In this document: positions 35,842-46,013 of the stretch, in pieces
Layout of the letters: each line of letters begins with the position of its first letter
Numbering within the stretch: position 1 is the stretch's first letter
Source: Hordeum vulgare subsp. vulgare
Taxonomy: Eukaryota; Streptophyta; Magnoliopsida; Poales; Poaceae
Length of the DNA stretch: 64,000 nt
Assembly (NCBI RefSeq): GCF_904849725.1
Contig: NC_058518.1
Location: 416,647,081-416,711,080 of the forward strand
Direction of reading: 5' to 3'
Notes under the pieces: generated by a model
Told to the model about the DNA's origin: nothing
The model's database searches: none
What the model saw: only the letters and a program-made list of their open reading frames with translations
Program-made: the position numbers and the translations under genes

Positions 35842-36819
35842 CACGCCCTCGCCAGAACACACACACACACATCTACCACAACGCTATACTTCGGGATCTG
35901 ATAGAGAGGGGGCAACCTACAAGGTAACCTGGAGGTATGCCCTGCTCTGCCTATAGAGAGTTGCCGGCGACAAAGAGGCCGCCGGAGCTGCACCACTCTG
36001 CTATGCTGCTTTTACGAGGGGGGACCACCATGGCTTCGGCGCTGCTACTACGAGGGAGAGCCGCTGCTCTGCACCATCACCTACCGAACACACCACACAA
36101 ACACACAACAACAAACACACATGGACTCCTCTCGGGACAGAAGTGAACCGACGAGCTCAAGCTGATCTACTCGAGGGGGAAGGTAGGAAGGAAAGGCTGC
36201 TCACCTAGGGAAGGAAGAGGGGATGCCGATCGGAGGAGGAGGCCGGCTGGAGAGGAAGTAGTCGATCTGAAGAAGAGGAAGAAGGCGTTGTGCAGAACCG
36301 AAGAAGAAGGACGAAGACCACCGGGTGCACGACGATGGCGAGCTCCTGCCCGTCAGTGAGGTCGCTCCTCGACCTCAGCGACGGCGGGAATGGAGCGCAG
36401 GGTGTTTCCCCGAGCCCCTGGACATGGCGGCGGTGTCGGACGACGACGAATGCAGGGGTAGACGCCGGCGACCACTTCTCTCCTCTCTCTATTTTCGATC
36501 TGCAGAGCTTACCTGAAGGGAAGGAGAGAAGGAGGGAGATGGAGGAAGGAGTGGCGGTGGCGGATGGGGAGAGGAGGAAGCCTAGGGAAGAGGGGTCACG
36601 GACGCCAATGATTTAAGAGGGGGCCTCGACGTCCGTAGCCCTCACGGCGGCTCGCTTCTCTCTCTGAAGCCTAACGGAAAGGAGGCACGGGTTGCAGAAG
36701 GCGTCAGGAGGAGGAAGGAGGTCGTGCGCCTGGGCTGCCACGCGGCGAAAGGAGTATTGGGCCGCATAGGAGGGAGGGACCCCACGTGTGGCGCAATATA
36801 GATAGAAATAACACTACTG

Positions 36820-37105
36820 GAATCATAGAATTTGCCGTCTGCCTGGTCTTTGCCGTCCGCTGGCTGATGGCAAAGAAGCTCTTTGCCGTCAGCTACCAAA
36901 AAATAGATGGCAAAGATCTGACAGATGGCAAAGAAGTGCTTTGCCATGAGTCGCTTCTTTGCCGTCAGCTAGCGGACGGCAAAGATGGCCCAGGCAGACG
37001 GCAAAGAAAATCGCAGTTGTAGCCATTACATTTGCCATCGGCCGTGTCTTTGCCGTCCGCCAAAAGCCCCTTTGCCGTCTGCCTTGAAGCACGGCGGACG
37101 GCAAA
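36820..37105. repeat. 5' subterminal repeats of the CACTA element
   Basis: About a dozen TTTGCCGTC or GACGGCAAA units in both orientations, for example at 36831, 36847, 36877, 36961 and 37051. In CACTA elements such subterminal motifs bind the element-encoded DNA-binding protein that pairs the ends. They match the motif in the 3' array at 43497-43992. Confidence 0.85.
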
Positions 37106-37109
37106 GAAA

Positions 37110-38460
37110 TCAACCCCCGGCTGCCCACTAACGCTCCAACCCCACCTCGTTGTTTAAAAAAAAACCCCACCTGCTCGTCGCCCTCCTCCCGCACGCTCCC
37201 TCCCTTGCGCCCACCGGCCGTCGCCTCCCAGCCCTCCCCACCGGCCGGCGCCTCCCCGCCCTCCCAGCCCTCCCCACCGTCGCCACCTCCTCCCCCACCG
37301 GCCGGCGCCTCCCTGCCGTCCCCCACCGGCCGGTGCCTCCCCGCCCTCCCCACCGTCGCCACCCCCCCCCATCGGCTCCCCTCCCCATCGGCTCCCCCCT
37401 GCAGGTCGAACCTCTCCCCTGATCCGGCCACGCCGTCAGGAGCACGAGCAGCCCCCCTGACGCTCCTCCTCGCCCCGGACGCCCTGGAGCCTCGTCGCCA
37501 CCCCCCCTCCTTCGCCCGCACCCTCCTCCGCCGCCTAGCCGGAGCAGCCAGCAAAAACGGTGAGATTATTTCCTTGTAAAAACGGTGAGATTATTCTGTA
37601 TAGGAGAAAATGAAAAAAATGAGTTCGTACTGCTATTTACCATCAATTTGGTAGTAATTCTTTGACACATGACACATCATACCTACACAAAGAAAATATG
37701 CTCATGCTAATATCTATTCTCTTTGAATAAATGATACAAAATAAAGGAGGTGACACCTTCGAATATGTAGAATGGCACAATGTTGTTATAGAAATTATGC
37801 AAATACAAGGTTACGAATGAGTCGAAGAGATCATCTTCGTTCTTAATCACACTAAGAGCATCAACAGTCGGATCCTTCAAATCCTCCTTAAACGTATGAG
37901 TAGACCATCTAATCATTGTCCGGTCATAAAAAATCAACCAAGACGGGCCTCTCAAACCGTTCTCCAACGTCCGGGTTGACGGACACCCCCCATTTTCATT
38001 CAAATATGGGGCGGATATAGGGGAGCCCGGGCACGCCCGTCACGTCCGACTGACAGCTTGGCCCCACGCGGACTCGTTGGGAAACTCGACGGTCCAACAG
38101 GCGCCTCGACCTTCAGCGCAGTGTCAACGCCGCGTGGCGCCGCTTCGGAGTCGGGGCCGGCTATTTAAGTCGTCCGACGCCCCCCAGCCTAGCACATCTG
38201 CCTCCTCCCTCTCTCCGTCACCACCCGAGCACTTCCCTCTCCGAGCCCGTCAGCCATGCCACCACGCCGCTGGCATTACACGGTCCAACACTTTCTCTTC
38301 CTCCTAGAGCTGGCCCGAATCCGAAGGGTTGCGGGGCTACCTATGGAATTGGAGGTGGATTTTAAGGAGGGGGAGGAGATGGGGGCGGAACCCAAGGAAG
38401 AGACACACACGTCGGAGGAGGAGGCGGCGCCCCAGGTTACAAGGTTAAAACTCATAGGGA
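37110..38460. other. CACTA left interior: CT-rich tract and unassigned sequence
   Basis: 37150-37560 is a CCCTCCC-rich tract whose open frames on both strands follow from composition. 37690-38250 matches nothing I know. A TATA-like CTATTTAAG (38161-38169) precedes an ATG at 38256 starting a frame MPPRRWHYTVQHF of 99 codons. This could be a captured promoter plus gene start, but there is no domain support. Confidence 0.4.
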
Positions 38461-38464
38461 AAAC

Positions 38465-38990
38465 TATTTGGCGAGTATTGGGAGCTCATCAGCGGCTGAG
38501 ATTGAGAATAAAGCATGGGCACCCCGGTGGAGTATCAATGTGTCGTCGAAGCTAAAAAAATTGTCTGGAGATTGTGCAAGGAGACAGTTCCAACTTCAGA
38601 TATGCTACGCCATCGTCATATGTCATCCACCCCAGCTTGTTCTTTCTGTTTGGCAGAGGACAGCTGGAAACATGCATTAATCAACTGCACTACTGCCAGG
38701 TGCTTTTGGTCTTTGTCGTTTGAGGACACGGTGGAGCTCATGTGTGAAAATCTGAATTTCAATGCTAAAGCTTGGGTCTTTACAATGCATGAGAAGTTGT
38801 CACAAGAGGAGTTTGCGCGCATGATAGTAACTCTTTGGGCTATCTGGAAATCAAGGCGTAAAGCGATTCATGAAGCTATATATGAAAGCCCCATGCAGAT
38901 CCATAATATTGTCAATTCCTTCCTGAGGGATTTACAATTACTATCAATGCCAAAGCACCGGATGACTGCTATCCGCATGACCAGGCCGTC
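38465..38990 (+). pseudogene. LINE zf-RVT fragment inside the CACTA element
   Basis: The frame around 38515-38985 reads ...SDMLRHRHMSSTPACSFC, then SWKHALINCTTARCFWSL, then LWAIWKSRRKAIHEA, a typical zf-RVT zinc-binding domain followed by the tail of a plant L1-type reverse transcriptase. No RT core lies upstream and no poly(A) tail follows; the reading frame passes straight into a C-rich minisatellite at 39000. It is a broken fragment carried by the transposon, not the same copy as the LINE at 31293-32153. Confidence 0.8.
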
Positions 38991-38999
38991 TATTTGGCA

Positions 39000-39375
39000 A
39001 CCTCCCCCGACAACACTCACCCTCGACCCCCGACCCCCTACCCCCGACAACACTCACCCTCGACCCCCGACTCCCTACCCCGACCCCCGACGCCACTGAC
39101 CCCCGATCCCCGACGTCCGACGCCACTGACCCTCAACCCTCGACCCCCGACCCCCGACAACACTCACCCTCGACCCCCGACCCCCTACCCCGACCCCCGA
39201 CGCCACTCACCCCCGACCCCCGACCCCCGACAACACTCACCCTCGACCCCCGACCCCCTACCCCGACCCCCGACGCCACTGACCCCCAACCCCCGACCCC
39301 CGACACCTCTTCGGCCTCTTGTTGACCGAAAAGACCCCAATCCCCGACGCCAGTGACCTTCGACCCCCGATGACA
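39000..39375 (+). repeat. C-rich minisatellite (CGACCCCCGAC-type)
   Basis: Higher-order tandem array made of CGACCCC and CCCCTACCC sub-units with recurring AACACTCACCC and GCCACTGACC spacers. The longer period is roughly 60-70 bp. Strongly strand-asymmetric (C on plus, G on minus), so the minus strand has many G-runs. It directly follows the LINE fragment. Confidence 0.85.
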
Positions 39376-39655
39376 CTGACCCACATAGTTATGAGTTAGG
39401 TCATATAGTTATGTTAATTATAAAAACATTGTATTTGTGTTGATCGGGTGAATTTCAATGTGCAGTTGTTCGACGACCTCCACGTGCGTTGGACGAGCTC
39501 CACCCTTGCGTTTGTTGGTGAGCACAAATGACTTCTCCTCCTACCCCCTTAATTTGCTCTGTCCCGGTCTTCATGCCGACGAAACTTGCTAGCTATAGGT
39601 TTCTTCAATCATGAGTATGCGTGACCAGTATGCGTCTCCCATTCGAAAGGCGACA

Positions 39656-39686
39656 TCTATAAATATGCATTTCTTTGCATATTTAT
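39656..39686 (+). repeat. Short perfect hairpin in the CACTA element
   Basis: Arms TATAAATATGCA and TGCATATTTATA around a loop of about six bases. Flanking CGAAAGGCG and CCATCCTTTCG extend the pairing with gaps. Confidence 0.75.
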
Positions 39687-39728
39687 AACCGCCATCCTTT
39701 CGAATTGTCCAACATTATCCATGGACAG

Positions 39729-39944
39729 CCCGAGTATGTGTAGATTGGGTTTTTTTCCCGTATGCTGTGCTCCGGATCCGATGCGGAATTTCGTCAGTGC
39801 CTCCCCTGTTGTTCTCCGGATACACATCCTCTCTGCTTATTGCCGAGACGTGTATCAGGAGAACAGCGGGGAGGTGCTATCGAAATTCTGCATCGCATCT
39901 GGAGCAGAGCATGGGAAAACGAACCCAGTCTACACATACTCGGG
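39729..39944 (+). ncRNA. 216-bp foldback upstream of the CACTA transposase; possible small-RNA precursor
   Basis: The left arm begins CCCGAGTATGTGTAGATTGG and the right arm, reverse-complemented, begins CCCGAGTATGTGTAGACTGG. Pairing continues for about 100 bp with roughly 85% match and only one or two bulges; the loop near 39835 is short. It sits about 140 bp before the transposase ATG, on the same strand, so it would be in the 5' leader of the transposase transcript. Long near-perfect hairpins of this kind can yield siRNA or young miRNA; rice miR820 is a known CACTA-derived case. Function here is inferred. Confidence 0.55.
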
Positions 39945-40080
39945 TGGGATTAGGACCTATCTTTAACTATTAGCGTGTAGGTTGCATGGACGTAATAAAA
40001 CTGACAAACTTGATTAGCGTATGAATATAGATGATGAATTATATATTTATTTCTTGTGCCCCCATAGGTAGCTAGGCAAC

Positions 40081-43030
40081 ATGAGTGATCGTGCTTGGAT
40101 GTACACTGGTCACCCTAGTCAGAAAGACATGACCCATGAATGGTTAACAAAAACCAGGGGGTTTGTGAGAACCGCATTTGCAAATGGCCAGCATAAAACA
40201 TGGTGCCCCTGTCCCAACTGCGACAACTGGAAAAAGCAGACAGAGTTTGAAATGGGTAAACACCTGCAGAAGTGGGGTTTTACGCCTAATTATACGGTGT
40301 GGACTTTTCATGGTGAGTCTGACCAACGTGCCAGAGCTGAGGTGATTCGTCGTCGCACCGACGAGCATGGTACCGGGATTGAAGACATGGTGCAAGACTT
40401 TGATGATGCGCATGATTCGGACGATGAGATGGAGGAATCTGCAAAGGCCTTCTATGAAATGCTGGAGTCTTCAAAACGTCCTCTCCACGAGCAGACTGAG
40501 CTTTGTCAGCTGGATGCCATCGCGCAAGTAATGGCTCTGAAGGCTCAATTCAACCTAGGTAGAGAATGCTACGACGTGATGATGACGATATTTGGACGCT
40601 TTCTACCCAAAGGCCATGTACTGCCTGCAAACCTGTACCAGTCAGAGAAAATCCTCCGTGTACTTAAGATGCCCTATGAGAAGATACATGCCTGTGAGAA
40701 TGGATGTGCCTTATTTAGGCTTGAGTATGCGGCCTTCAACTATTGCCCCATTTGCAATTCTTCCAGGTATATTGTGGTAGACAACGGCATGGGTGAGAAG
40801 AATCAGACCAAAATCCACATTAGTGTTCTTCGATATCTGCCAATCGTACCAAGACTTCAACGTCTTTTCATGGTCGAAGAGAAGGCCAGACAGATGACAT
40901 GGCACAAATTGGGCAAAAGAACCGAACTAGATGCGGATGGGAACAAGATGCTGGTACACACTTCAGATGGTTTTGCGTGGAGGCACTTCGATGCATTACA
41001 TAAGGATAAATCGGAAGATCCAAGGCAACCTAGAGTTGCCATCAGCACGGATGGGTTCAATGTGTATGGTATGACGGCAGCACAATACAGTTGTTGGCCT
41101 GTATTTGTCATTCCACTAAATTTGCCACCCGGAGAGATTATGAAAAGAAAGAACATTTTCCTGACGTTGATAATTCCAGGGCCCAACTATCCGGGGAAGA
41201 ATATGAATGTGTACATGCAGCCGCTTAAGGATGAGTTGCAAGAAGCCTGGGATAATGGGATCAAGACCTACGACGCGGCTACCAAAACAAATTTCAAAAT
41301 GCATGTGTGGTACATGTACTCGACGCATGATTATCCGGCGTTTGCGCTATTCGCTGGCTGGTGTGTGCATGGAAGGTTCCCGTGCACCACATGCAAGGCA
41401 GCTCTTCAGTTCCGTTGGCTGCAGGCTGGTCGCAAGTATTCTTGCTTCGACATGCATAGACAATTCCTGGATCCTGACCATAAGTTCAGAAAAGACAAGA
41501 AGAATTTCATCAAAGGTAGAGTTGTCAAAAACACTGCACCAGCTGCGTTGACAGGCCAACAGACCCTTGATCAGTTAAACGCTCTCGAGCCCGATCCTTT
41601 GCGTCCAGGATACTTCAAAGGGTATAATACGGAACACGCCTGGACTCACAAGTCATGCTTATGGGATCTCCCTTACTTCAAAGACCTCCTTTGCCCACAC
41701 AACATTGACATGATGCACACTGAAAAGAATATTGCGGAGGCCATTTTTGGTACATTGTTCGGCATAGAGGGGAAGTCAAAAGATAATCCTAAGGCTAGAA
41801 TCGACCTGGAGGCTCTATGTGATAGACCGTTGCAAAACTTGCGACAACGGAAAGGAAAGCAAAGCATAGCGAAGCCAAAGGCATGGTTCAATCTTGAAAG
41901 GCCAGCTATGAGGGAAATGCTATTGTGGGTGAAAATGCGGTTGATGTTCCCCGATGGGTATGCTGCGAATCTAAAGAGGGGAGCGAGTCTTGAGAAATTG
42001 AAAATATTTGGGCTCAAGAGTCATGATTGGCACATATGGATTGAGCGGGTAATGCCGGTGATGTTGCGTGGCTTTATCCCTGAGGATGAATGGCTAGTAC
42101 TGGCAGAGCTGAGCTATTTCTTCCGTTCTCTTTGTGCGAAAGAACTATCGCCTGGCGTGCTAGATGAAATGGAAGTGTTGGCGCCGGAGTTGGTCTGCAA
42201 ATTAGAAAAGATCTTTCCACCGGGCTTCTTTAATCCAATGCAACATTTGATTTTGCATCTCCCGACCGAGGCAAGAATGGGGGGGCCCGTTCAAAATCGA
42301 TGGTGCTACTCAACTGAGAGGATGCAGAAGACGCTTCGAGCTAAGTGTAAAAATAAACGTAGAATTGAAGCATCGATGGCCGAGGCATTCATTACTGAGG
42401 AGGCGGCAAACTTCGTGACAGCACACTACGAAGCCAAAAATCATCATTTGCATAACCCGAAGCCTCGTTACAATGATGGCGATCGAGAAAAAGTTCGATC
42501 CAACCTCAGCCTATTCAAAGGTAAGCTCGCACCATCCGGTGCTTCGAAAGGGAAATCGTTGGATGTCGAAGAATGGCGGACCATTTCATTGTATATCTTC
42601 ACCAACCTAACAGAAGTGCGGCCGTACATCGAGTAAGTTCTCGGTAATTTATTGTTCTGCAACTTCTAATTGTTTTGAACCACTCTTATTCCCGGATATT
42701 TGATATAGTCGATACATCGAGGAAAAAGGAGAAGAAAGAGGAAAAATGAGAAGAAGGGGACAAAAGGATAAGAAGAAGAAGGAGAAGAAGGAGAAGAAGA
42801 AGGAGAAGAAGGAGAAGAAGAAGGAGAAGGAGAGCTCCTTCTCCTTCTTCTTCTCCTTCTTCTCCTTCTTATTCTCCTTCTTCTCCTTCTTCTTCTTCTC
42901 CTCTTCCTTCTCCTCCTCCTCCTCCTCCTCCTCCTCCTTTTTCTTCTTCTTCTCCTCTTCCTTCTCCTTCTCCTCCTCCTCCTCCTTCTTTTACTTCTTC
43001 TTCTCTTTCTCTTCTCCTATAGTTAGCTAG
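40081..43030 (+). CDS. CACTA transposase, TNP2-like (Transposase_21 family)
   Basis: Exon 1 40081-42632, intron 42633-42708 (GTAAGT...ATATAG) and exon 2 42709-43030 give 957 codons with no internal stop. Splicing turns the apparent end PYIE into PYIDRYIEE, the usual continuation. Residues about 5-75 resemble the transposase-associated domain (WMYTG, CPCPNC). About 240-470 is the Transposase_21 core (STDGFNVYGM, WPVFVIPLNLPP, CVHGRFPCTTC). About 660-770 resembles DUF4218 (AELSYFFRSLC, QHLILHLP, RWCYSTERM). Exon 2 is odd: after about 20 residues it becomes lysine/glutamate, then serine/phenylalanine low-complexity sequence encoded by GAAGGAGAA/CTTCTCCTT repeats. The normal C-terminal part is therefore missing or replaced. 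It would cut and paste elements with matching ends in the nucleus. The start is the first ATG after a plausible 3' splice site (CATAG at 40063-40067). Confidence 0.85.
42770..43015 (+). repeat. Inverted purine/pyrimidine trinucleotide repeat
   Basis: About 60 bp of AAGGAGAAG-type units are followed, across GAGCTC at 42832-42837, by their inverse CTTCTCCTT units, which continue as TTC/TCC repeats to about 43015. The two halves can pair as a long hairpin. It lies inside transposase exon 2. Confidence 0.9.
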
Positions 43031-43400
43031 GGTTCCACCTAAATGACATAATTAGCTTAGTTAGCTCCTAAATGGTCTATACTTAGCTAATTTCTCTCCG
43101 AAATAACCTATATATACACTACTTCATCTAGTATTATTTTTCTAACTTTCTTATTTGTCATTTTGCAGATTACCTTCACTTCACGGGAACCTTGGTTGAT
43201 GGAATGCTTGAAGATGATTTCTTGTACCATGGGTTGTATTGAAACTATTGTAGTATATGAATATATGAAACTTTGTATGCACGTGGATGAAACTGGTGTA
43301 ATATATGGTTTGGTACGGATGTAACTTCCATAATATGTATGCACTATGGATGAGAGTTATTTTAATATGGTTATGAGTACGGAAAGAAATTTATTTATGT

Positions 43401-43403
<3 letters not shown>

Positions 43404-43438
<35 letters not shown>
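43404..43438. repeat. (TA)n microsatellite
   Basis: About 16 uninterrupted AT/TA units in the 3' non-coding part of the CACTA element. Confidence 0.95.
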
Positions 43439-43439
<1 letters not shown>

Positions 43440-43496
43440 TGATTATTGTTAAAAATGCTGGGTATAACAAAAAATAAATAAAAAAGGGGCTGGTTC

Positions 43497-43992
43497 CCCT
43501 CTTTGCCGTCTGCCAACACATGGCAAAGGGGGGAGGCACATGGCAAAGGGGGAATCTGCCCCCTCTCTCTCCCCTCTTTGCCGTCTGCCCCCACATGGCA
43601 AATGGGGGGAGGCAGACGGCCAGGAGAGAATCTTCCCCCTCTCTCTCCCCTCTTTGCCGTCTGCCCCCACATGGCAAAGGGGGGAGGCAGACGGCAAAGA
43701 GAGAATCTGCCCCCTCTCTCTCCCCTCGTTGCCATCTGCCCCCACATGGCAAAGGGGGGAGGCAGACGGCAAAGAGAGAATCTGCCCCCTCTCTCTCCCC
43801 TCTTTGTCGTCTTCCCCCACATGGCAAAGGGGGGGAGGCAGACGGCAAAGAGAGAATCTGCCCCTCTCTCTCCCCTCTTTGCCGTCTGCCCCCACATGGC
43901 AAAGGGGGGGAGGCAGACGGCAAAGAGAGAATCTGCCCCCTCTCTCTCCCCTCTTTGCCGTCTGCCCCCACATGGCAAAGGGGGGAGGCAGC
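43497..43992. repeat. 3' subterminal tandem array of the CACTA element
   Basis: About six and a half copies of a unit of roughly 75 bp built as CTTTGCCGTCTGCC ... GGCAGACGGCAAAG plus a CCCCCTCTCTCTCCC tail. Each unit is itself an inverted repeat. Long overlapping frames on both strands over the array arise from the period and are not genes. Further single motifs run on to 44210. Confidence 0.92.
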
Positions 43993-44862
43993 ACTTAACG
44001 GGGACGTTGCAATATATGCCGTCCCACTTATTTTGCCGTCTGCCCCCTCATGGCAAAGATTCTTTGCCGTCCGCTTTGTGAAAGCAGACGACAAAGAGCC
44101 TCTTCACCGGATTTTTTTTTACCATCTACTTTGCCATGAGGGGGCAGACGGCAAAGCCTTTGCCGTCCGTGGTTGCCCCCTTTGCCGTCCGCCTTGGCAG
44201 ATGGCAAATTTCTGAATTTCAGTAGTGTAAAACCCTGGGGGGTTTCCAATATAGAAATAAACAGAGAAAGAAAAATAAAGCCAGGCAAAACTGTTGGGGT
44301 TAAAAACAAAACAAAAATGCCCCTGGTCATGAAAAAAATATGACCTAATTGATTAAATTATAAAATGAATATTTGGAGCAACTAAATATTTACAAAACAG
44401 AATTATTGGATCTGTTTTGTAACTATTTGCACCATTTGCACACCTATTCAAAACAGCAATACCACATCTCAAATTCACCACAAAATATGCTAAACCTTGG
44501 GCATTTTAAAAACATGGTAGGCTCAAGTGAAACTAGGTCTTGATATAAAAGGGAGAGGGAAGGTTTTTTTAAAACCTAGTGCAACCACATAGCATAACTA
44601 CTAGCAATGCACCACTCCAACTCTCACACACACTATCATCACAAGACATAATCATCAATGCACATACCACATATATTCACAAGGCACCAACACAAGACAA
44701 GGACATGAAACGATATGGCATGCATGCATGCAAAGGAAGAGTAAACAAAGTGACATCACATGAAATCATATGCATTGATAACTCTCATGTCAATAACAAG
44801 TTGGAACCACATGAAGAAGGTTCCAAAAAGGGAAAGATACACTCTTGGGGCATTACATTGAC

Positions 44863-45165
44863 TGTGTGGTGCCTATTAGGATTCCTCATGTTGACGCAAC
44901 AGTAAATCAGAGGAGCCACATCCACTATCCCAAATCCATGAATCCATCTATCCCGCTAGAAAAGTGTTGGATCCATCTCGGACCAAAATCCTCACAAGGC
45001 TATCGAACACTTGCCTTGCCTCTTTGTCGACAATCATTGTTATCCCTTGCCAGGGCCTCGGCAGATTAGTTCTATGGAGCCATTCCCATCTAACCCGCAA
45101 TGCAAGAGCTTGCGGCTATAGAATATTCACACCAAGTCCCCTAAATTTGACTCGCCGACAGAGTA
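44863..45165 (-). pseudogene. LINE ORF2 fragment, upstream part
   Basis: The minus-strand translation has LALRVRWEWLHRTNLPRPWQ, then VDKEARQVFDSL, then VNMRNPNRHHTVK, features of plant L1 reverse transcriptase just before zf-RVT. At least one stop and one frame change occur. It joins 31293-32153 after removal of the solo LTR. The 5' end beyond about 45165 is lost. Confidence 0.75.
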
Positions 45166-45598
45166 TTACATAAATCAAAAGGTTATACATGTGCTATATT
45201 GTAAATCACTAGACCAAAATTTCAATTTTCACGTCAAATATTGACATACAAATCTCAGCCGACTTAGATAAATACATACTGTTTACACTACCTCCTTTTA
45301 TTCGATGAATCTTTGGTTCTTGGTCTTTGTGTTGAAAAATCCACTCATCGTTCGATCTAGATCCAACGACATTGCTTTGTCGGTCATGGTGATGTAGTCT
45401 CGCGAGTGCATCGCTCTCCTACCCCCATTATCCACCAAGACCCTTGCCCTTCGCCGGTGTGCCACTCCTCACAACCTTGGCCCACCTTGTAGCCCTCTCC
45501 TCCTCCTCTTTCTCTTCGAGCCCAAGATTTTCCTCCCCCATTCGAGTGTCATTCAAGGAGGCCTTATTCCACCCTCACCCCAGAAAGGGCAAGGCTGT
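45166..45598. other. Unassigned sequence
   Basis: No defensible feature. It includes a CTCCTCCTC-rich run (45497-45515) and short unsupported open frames. Confidence 0.4.
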
Positions 45599-45727
45599 TG
45601 TAGGATCAAGTTGTCGACTAGAGGGGGTGAATGGGACATTTTTACAATTTCTTTCGAAAACACACTTCTCCGAGAAATAGAGTAAAATAAATTATTCAAG
45701 TACTAGACAAATGAAGAAATGAACTTA

Positions 45728-46013
45728 AGGGACTCTTTGATTCACCTGATTATGAAAAATACATGAATAAGAAAAGTATATGATTGGAGTGTCATATCCA
45801 CTTAAATCCAATAGGATTAACAAGGAGTGTTTGTTGCCACACGAAAAATAAAGGAACTCTAAAAAGAGGTTGGAGTGGATGTTAAGATTTCCCATAAAAT
45901 GTAGTACACAAGATTCTTGTGAAATCCAATCCTATGAATCAGAGGACCAACATAGGATTTCAGTCCTCCAAATATCATATAGAATTCCTTTGAATTAAGG
46001 AGCCCTAAACAGT
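45728..46013. mobile_element. hAT-like MITE (about 285 bp)
   Basis: AAGGGACTCTTTGATTCACC at the left and an inverted relative ...GAATTAAGGAGCCCT at the right, with internal AATCCTATGAATCAGAGGACC, a pattern common in small hAT-type MITEs. The target duplication is not clear. Confidence 0.5.

Larger units (their letters stand above)
36812..44227 (+). mobile_element. CACTA (En/Spm) DNA transposon, 7.4 kb
   Basis: The left end CACTACTGGAATCATAGAAT and the right end (reverse complement CACTACTGAAATTCAGAAAT) are imperfect terminal inverted repeats. The flanking TAA at 36809-36811 and 44228-44230 is the 3-bp target duplication typical of CACTA elements. Subterminal TTTGCCGTC repeats are dense at both ends. 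It carries a TNP2-like transposase gene (40081-43030) but no recognisable second ORF of the TNP1/TNPA kind, and includes a LINE fragment, a minisatellite and a long foldback upstream of the transposase. The left 3 kb therefore seems to have gained foreign DNA. Confidence 0.93.
32154..44857 (-). mobile_element. Solo Gypsy LTR (about 5.3 kb) interrupted by a CACTA transposon
   Basis: On the minus strand it begins TGTAATGCCCCAAGAGTG (right end, 44857) and ends CGCATCTTAGTCGTTACA (left end, 32154). It is flanked by TTGAC at 32149-32153 and 44858-44862, a perfect 5-bp target duplication. Removing the CACTA element (36812-44227 plus one TAA) leaves about 5.29 kb without gag, pol, PBS or PPT, so it is best called a solo LTR. 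The TGTAATGCCCC start resembles Tekay-type LTRs. It contains no supported gene in 32154-36811; GC-rich sequence near 36150-36600 may be its transcribed leader. This is long for an LTR, so an unrecognised nested repeat inside is possible. Confidence 0.78.

Noticed and set aside
35660..35880. Complete tRNA genes on the minus strand
   Set aside because: Only B-box-like motifs are present; I could not form an acceptor stem, D arm and anticodon arm in either place.
37154..37579. Open frames on both strands in a CCCTCCC-rich tract
   Set aside because: Repetitive low-complexity peptide on each strand, with no start context or domain; treated as non-coding CACTA interior.
38994..39384. 120-codon and minus-strand frames in the C-rich minisatellite
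   Set aside because: Products of the tandem repeat (RPPTPDNTHP-type periodic peptides), not genes.
43497..43992. CRISPR-like regular repeats
   Set aside because: The units are contiguous subterminal repeats of a CACTA element in a plant genome, with no unique spacers of even length.
43357..44215. Several overlapping frames of 150-245 codons on both strands
   Set aside because: They all arise from the 75-bp tandem array; the unit length being divisible by three keeps frames open without selection.
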